From the NCBI RefSeq assembly GCF_030815415.1, contig NZ_JAUSWW010000001.1, positions 5,146,001-5,210,000 on the forward strand: DNA of 64,000 bases, written 5' to 3'. The position numbers were made by a program, and so were the translations under genes. Under the pieces are notes generated by a model that worked only from the letters and a program-made list of their open reading frames with translations, did no database searches and was not told the origin of the DNA. Below, piece after piece: positions 7,345 through 16,997 of this stretch. The stretch comes from Streptomyces canus (GTDB lineage Bacteria; Actinomycetota; Actinomycetes; Streptomycetales; Streptomycetaceae). Numbering within the stretch: the first letter of the stretch is position 1; the number at the start of each line of letters is the position of its first letter.

Positions 7345-7533
7345 GTGACCGCTTACCGCCGCTTCCGCGACCGGCGCCGTATCGGCCCCGTGCAGGTCGG
7401 CACCTACTACGACGGCCGTGGCCGCGACAAGCACGCCGCCGCCTGCACCGCGCCGGGCTGTGGCTTCTCCGCCGACTACACCGACCGCTCTGCCGCCGAA
7501 CTCGCCGCCAACACCCACCGCTGCAAGGCCTAG
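7345..7533 (+). CDS. mobile element transfer protein (Spd-type), small
   Basis: The 62-residue protein starts at GTG with AGGAGGG upstream, located at the end of the preceding gene. The sequence RRIGPVQVGTYYDGRGRDKH, then CTAPGCGFSADY and a terminal HRC, matches small proteins annotated as mobile element transfer proteins in Streptomyces integrative plasmids. The C-x4-C...H-x-C arrangement suggests a single zinc site. It probably assists spread with its neighbours; no activity is known. Confidence 0.75.
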   Translation: MTAYRRFRDRRRIGPVQVGTYYDGRGRDKHAAACTAPGCGFSADYTDRSAAELAANTHRCKA

Positions 7534-7544
7534 GAGACCCCGCC

Positions 7545-7700
7545 ATGGATGTTCCGTTCTGGCTCGTCGTCATCGTCGTCGGCTGGCTCGGGATCAAGCT
7601 CACCCGCCCGCCCGCGTGGCTGGTCGTCCTGCTCCTGCTCGGCGGCTACCTCCTCGCCAACAGCATCCTCGGCCCCGCCATCGGCACCGTCGTCAAGTAA
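7545..7700 (+). CDS. 51-residue membrane protein of the spread operon
   Basis: It begins MDVPFWLVVIVVGWLGIKLT with a GGAG ribosome site next to the previous stop. It contains two hydrophobic helices (residues 4-18 and 25-47) joined by TRPPAW, so it is a two-pass miniprotein. Genes of this size and character, often called spdA or spdC, occur between the transfer ATPase and rep genes of pSAM2-like elements. Its role in spread is inferred from position. Confidence 0.7.
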   Translation: MDVPFWLVVIVVGWLGIKLTRPPAWLVVLLLLGGYLLANSILGPAIGTVVK

Positions 7701-7724
7701 CCCCGACTTGAAGGGAAACAAGCC

Positions 7725-8009
7725 GTGTTGACCCCGAAGTACCCGCCCCGGGACACCGCCCCGGCCCATGCTCCGGCCCGCGATGCCCTGGTGCCCGTCC
7801 CGCAGGCCCCGGCCCCGGTCGCGAACCGGTCCACCGTCCAGCTCACCCCCGGCAGCGCGCTCGCCCTCGCGGCCGGTGGCGGTGCCGTGGTCCTCGTTGT
7901 CGGTGCCGTCCTGGTCTCGCTGCTCCTCGCGGTCGCCATCACCGGCATGTCGGTCGCCGTGTGCGCGGTCGTCCTCCGCTCGCTCCTCAACACCGAAAGG
8001 AACCGCTGA
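7725..8009 (+). CDS. spdD: SpdD-like plasmid spread protein
   Basis: The 94-residue protein starts at GTG after AAGGGAAA. A Pro/Ala-rich N-terminal part (VPVPQAPAPVANRSTVQLT) is followed by one long hydrophobic span (LALAAGGGAVVLVVGAVLVS and onward, residues about 45-80) and a short basic tail ending NTERNR. This is the SpdD organisation. It would sit in the membrane, with the N-terminus probably contacting other Spd proteins. It ends 1 nt before the next start. Confidence 0.8.
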   Translation: MLTPKYPPRDTAPAHAPARDALVPVPQAPAPVANRSTVQLTPGSALALAAGGGAVVLVVGAVLVSLLLAVAITGMSVAVCAVVLRSLLNTERNR

Positions 8010-8010
8010 C

Positions 8011-8229
8011 ATGGGCATCTTCAGCAACCCCGAGAAGGCTGACCGCGAACTGACCCAGGACATGCTCAACGACATCGCGGTCGACCTTAAGGGCGGCCCG
8101 GTCGACGACTTCACCGCCGTGGTCGCCGGCTCGCTGCTCGCCACCGCCAACGCCCAGGGCCTGGCCGACGACTGCGGCGACGAGGACGCCTACCCGCCGC
8201 CCGGCCACGGCTACTCCCGCCGCCGCTAA
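8011..8229 (+). CDS. small acidic AICE protein, unknown function
   Basis: The 72-residue protein starts MGIFSNPEKADRELTQDMLN with an AAAGGAAC ribosome site. It is acidic, with no membrane segment; the tail is DDCGDEDAYPPPGHGYSRRR. It lies directly after spdD and before a hairpin at 8236-8272. I do not recognise a family beyond its frequent occurrence in such operons. Confidence 0.65.
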   Translation: MGIFSNPEKADRELTQDMLNDIAVDLKGGPVDDFTAVVAGSLLATANAQGLADDCGDEDAYPPPGHGYSRRR

Positions 8230-8235
8230 CGGCCC

Positions 8236-8272
8236 CCGGGGCGGCTCTCTCGCCAAAGAACCGCCGCCCCGG
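8236..8272. terminator. hairpin between spread genes and rep region
   Basis: CCGGGGCGGC (8236-8245) pairs perfectly with GCCGCCCCGG (8263-8272) over a 17-nt loop. No T-run follows. It may be a partial terminator that sets the level of rep relative to spd expression. Confidence 0.5.
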
Positions 8273-8321
8273 ACGCCTGCACCTCTTCCAGATCCAAAGG
8301 ACCCGAAAGGGAAGTCCCATC

Positions 8322-8501
8322 ATGTCCCAGCACGCCCAGAACACGCCCGTCTGCCGCGACTGCGACGGCTTCCCCGTCGTCGCCATCACCACCGGTACAC
8401 GTGCCTCCGACGGCACCCGAAACACCCTCCGCATTACGTGCCTGACCTGTAAGGGCACCGGTCGTCGCACCGCCGCCGCGCTCGTCCGGGCCGGAAGGTG
8501 A
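8322..8501 (+). CDS. small zinc-finger-like protein upstream of rep
   Basis: The 59-residue protein starts MSQHAQNTPVCRDCDGFPVV with AAAGGGAAG upstream. It contains CRDCDG (from residue 11) and CLTCKGTG (from residue 40), again a DnaJ-type CxxCxG pair with a Thr/Arg-rich middle. It ends 4 nt before repSA, so the two are probably co-translated. A role in replication control or as an AICE accessory is a guess. Confidence 0.75.
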   Translation: MSQHAQNTPVCRDCDGFPVVAITTGTRASDGTRNTLRITCLTCKGTGRRTAAALVRAGR

Positions 8502-8505
8502 TCGC

Positions 8506-9900
8506 GTGACCGACACCGCCACCATGGCGGGCCTGGACCCGGCCACCCTCGCCGACGTGCTGAGGCTGGCCGGGTCTGACGGCTTCGACCGCATCCAGGA
8601 CCAGATCCGCCGTACCGGCGGCTGCTCGGACCCGATTCACCTTCAGGGCTCGACGGTCACCCGCGACGCGGTTTCCGGCCAGGTCCTGCACAGCTACTCG
8701 ACCGACACCGAGCCCGGCGGACGCCTCCGTATCGCGTGCGGCAACCGGCGAGCCTCTCGCTGTCCCTCGTGCGCCTGGACTTACGCCGGAGACACCTATC
8801 ACCTCATTCGCGCCGGACTCGTCGGTGATCCCGCCAAGGGCACCCCGACCGCCGTCCGGGACCACCCGCGGGTCTTCGCCACCCTCACCGCGCCCTCGTT
8901 CGGTCCGGTCCACAACCGCCCCGGTAACCGGCCCTGCCGATGCGGCCTCCGGCACCACGAAGAGGCACCCGAGCTCGGCACCCCGCTCGACGCGACGTCG
9001 TACGACTACGCGGGCGCGGTGCTGTGGAACAACCACGCCTCGGAGCTTTGGCGCTACTTCACGATCTACCTCCGTCGCGAGATCGCCAAGCGGGCCGGGC
9101 TCACGCAGAAGGCGGCTCAGGAACAGTCCCGGGTCGCCTTCGGCAAGGTCGCTGAGTACCAGAAGCGCGGGGCCGTGCACTTCCATGCGGTGATCCGCTT
9201 CGACGGGCCGGGCGGTCCCGATTCCCCGCCACCGCCCTGGGCCACCCTCGCTCTCCTCACGGAGTCGATCCGGGCTGCCGCGGCCCGCGTCGCGGTCGAT
9301 GTACCCCCGGCCGGAGACGAACCGGCGCGCACGCTGCGGTGGGGCACGCAGCTCGACGTACAGCCGATCGGCGCCTTCGGCCACGGCGAGGAGATCACCG
9401 AAGCGGCCGTTGCCTCCTACGTCGCCAAGTACGCCACCAAAGCGGCCGAGACGACCGGCACTGTCGACCGCCGCATCGGCAACAAGGAGGCCCTGGTCCT
9501 GCTCGGCGTCCCGGACCATCCCCGCCGGCTGATCGAAGCGTGCCTCGACCTGCACGCGCTCTACCCGGACAGGAAGCTGTGCGACTGGGCTCACATGCTC
9601 GGCTTCCGGGGCCACTTCTCCACCAAGTCCCGCCGCTACTCCACCACCCTCGGCGCCCTCCGCCAGGTCCGCGCCGACTACCGCGCCGCCCAGCAGCGCG
9701 AAGCTCTCGGCCTGCCCGACCTCGACGACAACCCGGAGGCAACCACGCTCACCCTCGCCCACTGGACCTACGCCGGCCACGGCCACACCCCCGGCGAATC
9801 CTGGCTCGCCGCCAACATCCGCCGAGACATCCAACTCAACCGCGAGACCGCCCGCGAGGAGCTACCCGCCCTGCTCGAACTGGAAGGAGCCGCCACGTGA
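8506..9900 (+). CDS. repSA: RepSA-like rolling-circle replication initiator
   Basis: This 464-residue protein starts at GTG 4 nt after the preceding stop. A cysteine cluster, CGNRRASRCPSC, begins near residue 78. The HUH motif HFH is at residues 225-227 (VHFHAVIRF), and the Y-x-x-K signature occurs in YVAKYATK at 305-312, with Y305 and Y309 as candidate nucleophiles. These are the landmarks of rolling-circle initiators of the pSAM2 type. It would nick the element at its double-strand origin after excision and drive copying before transfer. It overlaps the excisionase start codon by 4 nt (GTGA), so rep, xis and int form one unit, as in pSAM2. Confidence 0.92.
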   Translation: MTDTATMAGLDPATLADVLRLAGSDGFDRIQDQIRRTGGCSDPIHLQGSTVTRDAVSGQVLHSYSTDTEPGGRLRIACGNRRASRCPSCAWTYAGDTYHLIRAGLVGDPAKGTPTAVRDHPRVFATLTAPSFGPVHNRPGNRPCRCGLRHHEEAPELGTPLDATSYDYAGAVLWNNHASELWRYFTIYLRREIAKRAGLTQKAAQEQSRVAFGKVAEYQKRGAVHFHAVIRFDGPGGPDSPPPPWATLALLTESIRAAAARVAVDVPPAGDEPARTLRWGTQLDVQPIGAFGHGEEITEAAVASYVAKYATKAAETTGTVDRRIGNKEALVLLGVPDHPRRLIEACLDLHALYPDRKLCDWAHMLGFRGHFSTKSRRYSTTLGALRQVRADYRAAQQREALGLPDLDDNPEATTLTLAHWTYAGHGHTPGESWLAANIRRDIQLNRETAREELPALLELEGAAT

Positions 9901-10091
9901 CCACTACCACCGCTGCCTCCGAGTTGCTGAAGGTCCCGGAGGTCATGGCACGGCTCAAGGTCGGCCGGACCAAGGTCTACGACCTGATCCGTACACACCG
10001 ATTGGTCTCGATCAAGGTCGACGGCTGCCGACGTATCCCGGCCGATGCGGTCGCGGACTTCATACGAGGACAGATCGAGAGGGCTGCCTGA
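9897..10091 (+). CDS. xis: excisionase (helix-turn-helix, XisSA-like)
   Basis: The 64-residue protein starts at the GTG overlapping the repSA stop. It has the MerR-like winged-helix pattern of excisionase-family proteins: LLKVPEVMARLKVGRTKVYD, then SIKVDGCRRIPADAVADFI. It bends DNA at the att sites so that the integrase favours excision. Its last base overlaps the integrase ATG (TGATG), giving tight coupling. Complete and of normal length. Confidence 0.9.
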   Translation: MTTTTAASELLKVPEVMARLKVGRTKVYDLIRTHRLVSIKVDGCRRIPADAVADFIRGQIERAA

Positions 10092-11248
10092 TGGCCAAGA
10101 GGCGCCCCAACGGCGGCGGAACAATCACCAAGCGCGCGGATGGCCGCTACCAGGGAGCCGCGTACGTCACCGACACCGACGGCAACCGCGTCCGGAAGTA
10201 CGTCTACGGGGCGACCTGGGACGAGGCCGCTGAGAAGCTCGGCAAGCTCCAAGACCAGGAACGCAACGGCATCCCGGTGCCGTCCCGGTCCTGGAGCCTC
10301 GGGGAGTGGCTGGCCTACTGGCTTGAGCACATTGTGAAGCCAGATCGCGAGCACAACACGTACGTCAAGTACGAGTCCAAGGTGCGGCTCTACCTCGTTC
10401 CTCACCTCGGTAAGAAGCCCATGGTCAAGCTCACTCCGGCCCAGATCCGCATGTGCATGGCCGCATTGACGCGTGAGAAGGTCCCTGCGGCCACCCGCTT
10501 CGAGGTGCTGCGCACCCTGCGGAACGCCCTCAACCGTGCCGTTCGTGAGGAGCTGCTGACGCGCAACGTCGCGCTCCTGGTCGACATGCCCAAGGTCAGC
10601 AAGGACAAGGGAAGGGCCTGGAGCGCTCGTGAGGCGATCACTTTCCTGCGGACCGCCCGCGCTCACCGCTTCTACGCGGCCTGCGTTCTGATCCTCGTCC
10701 TCGGTCTCCGCCGGAGTGAGGTGTTGGGACTGCGCTGGCAGGACATCGACTTTGAGAACCGGCAGTTCACACCGGTCAAACAGGTGCAGCGGGAGAAAGG
10801 CGTGGGACTGATCCTCAAAGATCTCAAGACGGAGTCTTCGACGGCTGTGCTGCCGCTTCCGGAGTTCTGCGCCCGTGCCTTGGAAGAACGCCGGGAACTG
10901 CAAGATCTAGAGCGGCAGATCGTCGGTGAGGCCTGGGAGCAGGAGCCGGACCGTGACGTGATCTTCTCGTCAGAGCGCGGTGGACTGACCGACCCGGTGG
11001 GCTTCTCGCGTAGCTTCAACGCGCTGGTGAAGCGTGCCGGTGTGCGTCGCATCACGGTCCGGCTCGCACGGCACACCTGCGGGACCCTGCTCGCCTTCCT
11101 GAAGGTGCATCCCAAGGTCGCTCAGACGATCCTCCGGCATAGCCAGATCAGCATGACCATGGACGTCTATACACACGTGGTCGGCTCCGACCAACGCGAG
11201 GCAACCGCGATGCTCGCCGAACTGCTGGAAGATCCACTCATCGGCTGA
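10091..11248 (+). CDS. int: tyrosine-recombinase integrase of the AICE
   Basis: This 385-residue protein has a basic N-terminal arm-binding part (KRRPNGGGTITKR), a SAM-like core-binding domain (about residues 65-160) and a catalytic domain. The first catalytic Arg is R207 (GLRRSEVLGLRW), the second R327, the late His is H350 (ILRHSQ) and the nucleophile is Y360 (MDVYTHV). The usual HxxR box reads R324-L-A-R327, so the first His is Arg here. The gene ends 58 bp from attR, the normal int position for tRNA-targeting AICEs. It catalyses integration into, and excision from, tRNA-Ile. Confidence 0.94.
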   Translation: MAKRRPNGGGTITKRADGRYQGAAYVTDTDGNRVRKYVYGATWDEAAEKLGKLQDQERNGIPVPSRSWSLGEWLAYWLEHIVKPDREHNTYVKYESKVRLYLVPHLGKKPMVKLTPAQIRMCMAALTREKVPAATRFEVLRTLRNALNRAVREELLTRNVALLVDMPKVSKDKGRAWSAREAITFLRTARAHRFYAACVLILVLGLRRSEVLGLRWQDIDFENRQFTPVKQVQREKGVGLILKDLKTESSTAVLPLPEFCARALEERRELQDLERQIVGEAWEQEPDRDVIFSSERGGLTDPVGFSRSFNALVKRAGVRRITVRLARHTCGTLLAFLKVHPKVAQTILRHSQISMTMDVYTHVVGSDQREATAMLAELLEDPLIG

Positions 11249-11266
11249 TGTCAGCCGTAGATGTCA
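11247..11266. promoter_or_regulatory. candidate integrase arm-type site, right end
   Basis: GATGTCAGCCGTAGATGTCA repeats the tandem TGTCA motif seen at 2386-2406 in the same orientation; TGTCAGCCG-nnn-TGTCA is shared. It begins at the last bases of int. The role is inferred. Confidence 0.4.
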
Positions 11267-11299
11267 AAGACCCCCGGGCATGATCGCCTGGGGGTCTTT
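11266..11299. terminator. bidirectional terminator between int and tRNA-Ile
   Basis: AAAGACCCCC (11266-11275) pairs with GGGGGTCTTT (11290-11299), extended by GGC/GCC inside with one mismatch. It can stop int from the left and the tRNA-Ile transcript from the right. It belongs to the element, not the original chromosome. Confidence 0.75.
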
Positions 11300-11305
11300 G
11301 TGCTG

Positions 11306-11349
11306 GTGGGGCTAACAGGATTTGAACCTGTGGCCTCATCCTTATCAGG
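11306..11349. repeat. attR (44-bp, overlaps tRNA-Ile 3' half)
   Basis: Identical to 2245-2288. The tRNA gene continues intact to the right, so this is the end that preserves tRNA function. Confidence 0.93.
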
Positions 11350-11380
11350 GATGCGCTCTAACCAACTGAGCTATAGCCCC
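11307..11380 (-). tRNA. tRNA-Ile (GAT anticodon)
   Basis: The reverse strand reads GGGGCTATAGCTCAGTTGG and onward, with D-arm, an anticodon loop CTGATAA (anticodon GAT), the T-loop GGTTCAAATCC and the 3' acceptor GCCCC plus discriminator A; it is a 74-nt cloverleaf. The next three bases on the gene strand (11306-11304) read CCA, so the 3' CCA is encoded here. The 3' half is shared with the AICE att site. Located downstream of the gyrBA-DUF3566 cluster, as usual in actinobacteria. Confidence 0.97.
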
Positions 11381-11504
11381 GCCGCGCTCTGCGGTGTGTG
11401 TCCCGCGCGCTGACTCCTGAAGATTAGCGCACGACATGGGCAGTCCCAAAATCGGTTGTCCGCGGTCCCTCAGGAGGGGTTTGGAACGGCGATCGGAGTT
11501 AATG

Positions 11505-12302
11505 TCACTCGTCCTCGGCGAGCGTCAGCTCGACACCGCCGACGAAGCCCGCGGAGAGGTTGTAGATGAACGCGCCGAGGGTCGCGAGAGCCGTCGCGAG
11601 GACGACGTCGATGACCGCGATGATCGTCGTGAACATCAGGACGTTCGGCAGCGACAGGAAGGACTGCAGGTCGAAGCCGTTCGACTCGTTGGAGCCGGTC
11701 GCCTCGGAGATCGTGCCGCCGACGGTCGAGAAGACGCCCATCGCGTCCATGACCATCCACAGCACCGCGGCCGCCACGATCGTGCAGATGCCCAGCGCGA
11801 TGGAGAGCAGGAAGCTGACCTTCATCACCGACCACGGGTCGGCCTTGGCCACCCGCAGCCGCGCTTTGCGGGTGCGGGGCGTGGTGCGCGCGCCGGTGCG
11901 CGGGCGGCGTACGGCGCCCGCGGAGACGGCGGCCTGCGCCGGGTAGGCCTGCGGCGGGTGGTACGGCCCGGCGGCCTGCTGGGGCCCGCGCTCTCCCGGC
12001 AGCGGGGACGGGGCCGGCTGCTCAGCCGAAGGCTGCTGCGGCTGTGCGCCCGGAGCAGCCGAGCCCGCGCCGGCCGCGTACTGCTGGGTCTGCGGGCCTC
12101 GGGTGTCCGTCACAGTTCCCCCCTGGGATCCATGCGAGTCGGGCGAGGGTGAGTCCTTCGCGGGCGACTTGATCGCTTTGAGCTGGGTCGTGTGCGAATC
12201 TGTCGCCTGCGCGGCGGAGCCACGGCCGCCGCCGTCCGTGTCCGTACCGGCCTGAGAACCGGTAGAGGTACCGGACGATCCGGCGCCCGTGGCTCCGCTC
12301 AC
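11505..12302 (-). CDS. DUF3566 membrane protein downstream of gyrA
   Basis: This 265-residue protein has a long disordered Ser/Gly/Pro/Gln-rich cytoplasmic N-terminus (residues 1-145). The DUF3566 domain follows, with two membrane helices (SFLLSIALGICTIVAAAVLW and VLMFTTIIAVIDVVLATALA) and the terminal motif AFIYNLSAGFVGGVELTLAE. It corresponds to the gene that follows gyrA across actinobacteria (Rv0007 in M. tuberculosis, SCO3872 in S. coelicolor, from memory). It starts 18 nt after the gyrA stop and is likely co-transcribed with gyrB-gyrA. Molecular role unknown; some relatives are linked to cell-division or envelope functions. Confidence 0.88.
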   Translation of the reverse strand: MSGATGAGSSGTSTGSQAGTDTDGGGRGSAAQATDSHTTQLKAIKSPAKDSPSPDSHGSQGGTVTDTRGPQTQQYAAGAGSAAPGAQPQQPSAEQPAPSPLPGERGPQQAAGPYHPPQAYPAQAAVSAGAVRRPRTGARTTPRTRKARLRVAKADPWSVMKVSFLLSIALGICTIVAAAVLWMVMDAMGVFSTVGGTISEATGSNESNGFDLQSFLSLPNVLMFTTIIAVIDVVLATALATLGAFIYNLSAGFVGGVELTLAEDE

Positions 12303-12320
12303 GCTGACTCACTCCTCGTG

Positions 12321-14915
12321 CTACTCGGCCGAGGGCGCCTCACCCTCGTCCGTGCCGGTGGTCACGGCACCCTCGGCGGTCTCGTCGACGGCGTCAACGC
12401 CCTCGACTTCCTCCGCCTCGCGCCCCGCCTCGGCGTTACGTGCGATACCGACGACGGCATCGCGCTTGCCCAGGTTGATCAGTTGGACGCCCATGGTGTC
12501 ACGGCCCGTCTCCCTGATCTCGTTGACTCGCGTACGAATCACACCGCCGCCCAGCGTGATGGCGAGGATCTCGTCGGTCTCCTCGACCACCAGCGCGCCG
12601 ACGAGAGAACCACGGTCCTCCACGATCTTGGCGGCCTTGATGCCGAGGCCGCCGCGACCCTGGACGCGGTATTCGTCGACGGCGGTCCGCTTCGCGTACC
12701 CGCCGTCTGTGGCAGTGAACACGAACGTACCGGGTCGAACAACATTCATCGAGAGCAGCTCGTCTCCCCCGCGGAAACTCATGCCCTTGACACCCGAGGT
12801 CGCACGGCCCATAGGACGCAATGCGTCATCAGTGGCAGTGAACCTGATCGATTGGGCCTTCTTGCTGATCAGGAGCAGATCGTCCTCGGCCGAAACAAGC
12901 TCGGCTCCGATCAGTTCGTCGTCCGAACCGTCGTCCGTCTCCCGGAGGTTGATCGCGATGACACCACCGGAACGCGGCGAATCGTAATCCTTCAGTGCCG
13001 TCTTCTTGACCAAGCCGCCCTTCGTGGCCAGCACCAGGTACGGCGCCACCTCGTAGGTGCGGATCGCGAGGATCTCGGCGATCGCCTCGTCCGGCTGGAA
13101 GGCCAGCAGGTTCGCGACATGCTGTCCACGCGCGTCACGGCCGGCGTCGGGAAGCTCGTACGCCTTCGCGCGGTAGACCCGGCCCTTGTTCGTGAAGAAC
13201 AGCAGCCAGTGGTGGGTCGTGGAGACGAAGAAGTGGTCGACGATGTCGTCTTCCTTGAGCTTCGTGCCCCGCACGCCCTTGCCGCCGCGCTTCTGGGCGC
13301 GGTAGTCGTCGGTCTTGGTGCGCTTGACGTAGCCGCCGCGCGTGACCGTGACGACGATGTCCTCCTCGGCGATCAGGTCCTCGATGGACATGTCACCGTC
13401 GTAGGGGACCAGCATCGTCTTGCGGTCGTCGCCGAACTTCTCGACGATGACCGCGAGTTCCTCGCTGACGATGCCGCGCTGGCGGACCGGCGAGGCCAGG
13501 ATCGCGTTGTACTCCGTGATCTTCGCCTGGAGTTCGTCGTGCTCCTGGATGATCTTCTGTCGCTCCAGGGCGGCCAGTCGGCGCAGCTGCATCTCGAGGA
13601 TGGCGTTCGCCTGGATCTCGTCGATCTCCAGGAGCTCCATCAGGCCCGTGCGCGCGATGTCGACGGTGTCGCTGCGCCGGATCAGCGCGATGACCTCGTC
13701 GATGGCGTCCAGGGCCTTCAGCAGACCACGCAGGATGTGCGCCCGCTCCTCGGCCTTGCGCAGCCGGAAGCGCGTACGGCGGACGATGACCTCGATCTGG
13801 TGCGCCACCCAGTGACGGATGAACGCGTCCAGCGACAGCGTGCGCGGAACCCCGTCGACCAGCGCCAGCATGTTGGCGCTGAAGTTCGACTGGAGGTCCG
13901 TGTGCTTGTAGAGGTTGTTCAGTACGACCTTGGCGACCGCGTCCCTCTTGAGCACGATGACCAGACGCTGACCGGTACGGGAACTGGTCTCGTCCCGGAC
14001 GTCCGCGATACCGCCGACCTTGCCGTCCTTCACCAGGTCGGCGATCTTCTGCGCGAGGTTGTCGGGGTTGGTCTGGTACGGCAGCTCCGTGACCACCAGG
14101 CACTGGCGGTTCTGGATCTCCTCGACCTCGACGACCGCGCGCATGGTGATCGAGCCACGGCCCGTGCGGTACGCCTCCTCGATGCCCTTGCGGCCCACGA
14201 CGAGCGCGCCGGTCGGGAAGTCGGGGCCCTTGATGCGCTCCATCAGCGCGTCCAGGAGCTCCTCGTGCGAGGCCTCCGGGTTCTCCAGGTACCACTGGGC
14301 GCCGGAAGCCACCTCGCGCAGGTTGTGCGGCGGGATGTTGGTCGCCATACCGACCGCGATGCCTGCCGAGCCGTTGATGAGCAGGTTCGGGAAGCGGGCG
14401 GGCAGGACGGTCGGCTCCTGGGAGCGGCCGTCGTAGTTGTCCGTGAAGTCGACGGTCTCCTCGTCGATGTCGCGGACCATCTCCATGGACAGCGGCATCA
14501 TCTTGCACTCGGTGTACCGCATGGCGGCCGCCGGGTCGTTGCCGGGAGAGCCGAAGTTGCCGTTGGAGTCCACCAGCGGCATCCGCATCGACCACGGCTG
14601 CGCGAGGCGGACCAGCGCGTCGTAGATCGAGGAGTCGCCGTGCGGGTGGTAGTTGCCCATGACGTCGCCGACGACACGGGCGCACTTGTAGAAGCCGCGC
14701 TCGGGGCGGTAGCCGCCGTCGTACATGGCGTACAGGACGCGGCGGTGCACGGGCTTGAGGCCGTCCCGGACGTCCGGCAGCGCGCGGGAGACGATGACGG
14801 ACATCGCGTAGTCGAGATACGAGCGCTGCATCTCCGTCTCGAGCCCGACGGGCTCGACACGCTGGGCGATGATGCCGCCCTCTTCAGGGGTGACAGGAGT
14901 GTTCTCGTCGGCCAT
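12321..14915 (-). CDS. gyrA: DNA gyrase subunit A
   Basis: The 864-residue breakage-reunion subunit of gyrase introduces negative supercoils with GyrB. The winged-helix region contains GNYHPHGDSSIYD; the residues equivalent to E. coli Ser83 and Asp87 are S95 and D99, the fluoroquinolone-susceptible forms. The active-site tyrosine is Y134 (MRYTECK). The C-terminal beta-pinwheel carries the GyrA box QKRGGKG. The acidic tail ...GTDEGEAPSAE is common in actinobacteria. The gene lies 42 nt downstream of gyrB and upstream of DUF3566, forming the gyrBA operon. No intein or frameshift was seen. Confidence 0.98.
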   Translation of the reverse strand: MADENTPVTPEEGGIIAQRVEPVGLETEMQRSYLDYAMSVIVSRALPDVRDGLKPVHRRVLYAMYDGGYRPERGFYKCARVVGDVMGNYHPHGDSSIYDALVRLAQPWSMRMPLVDSNGNFGSPGNDPAAAMRYTECKMMPLSMEMVRDIDEETVDFTDNYDGRSQEPTVLPARFPNLLINGSAGIAVGMATNIPPHNLREVASGAQWYLENPEASHEELLDALMERIKGPDFPTGALVVGRKGIEEAYRTGRGSITMRAVVEVEEIQNRQCLVVTELPYQTNPDNLAQKIADLVKDGKVGGIADVRDETSSRTGQRLVIVLKRDAVAKVVLNNLYKHTDLQSNFSANMLALVDGVPRTLSLDAFIRHWVAHQIEVIVRRTRFRLRKAEERAHILRGLLKALDAIDEVIALIRRSDTVDIARTGLMELLEIDEIQANAILEMQLRRLAALERQKIIQEHDELQAKITEYNAILASPVRQRGIVSEELAVIVEKFGDDRKTMLVPYDGDMSIEDLIAEEDIVVTVTRGGYVKRTKTDDYRAQKRGGKGVRGTKLKEDDIVDHFFVSTTHHWLLFFTNKGRVYRAKAYELPDAGRDARGQHVANLLAFQPDEAIAEILAIRTYEVAPYLVLATKGGLVKKTALKDYDSPRSGGVIAINLRETDDGSDDELIGAELVSAEDDLLLISKKAQSIRFTATDDALRPMGRATSGVKGMSFRGGDELLSMNVVRPGTFVFTATDGGYAKRTAVDEYRVQGRGGLGIKAAKIVEDRGSLVGALVVEETDEILAITLGGGVIRTRVNEIRETGRDTMGVQLINLGKRDAVVGIARNAEAGREAEEVEGVDAVDETAEGAVTTGTDEGEAPSAE

Positions 14916-14957
14916 TGCTGGTGAAGATCCTTCCTGGTGCGGTCAGCTGAGACCGAC

Positions 14958-16997
<2,040 letters not shown>

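Larger units (their letters stand above)
2245..11349 (+). mobile_element. pSAM2-type AICE integrated in tRNA-Ile
   Basis: The 9.1-kb segment is bounded by identical 44-bp repeats that match the 3' part of tRNA-Ile. It contains a full set of AICE functions: a tyrosine integrase next to attR, an excisionase, a RepSA-like rolling-circle initiator, SpdD/SpdB-type spread genes, an FtsK-like transfer ATPase and a GntR (KorSA-type) repressor. An I36-type secreted protein is carried as cargo at the attL end. In known AICEs the element excises, replicates by rolling circle and moves as double-stranded DNA through the FtsK-like pump. No interrupted element gene was found, so mobility is plausible; the unusual integrase residue 324 is the main doubt. 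Confidence 0.93.

Noticed and set aside
8120..11248. Possible frameshift or decay in the rep/xis/int unit
   Set aside because: All three frames are intact, overlap cleanly (GTGA, TGATG) and keep their main motifs.
12192..14924. 910-codon forward ORF opposite gyrA
   Set aside because: Shadow of gyrA; Val/Leu/Asp/Arg-rich composition typical of reverse-frame reading.
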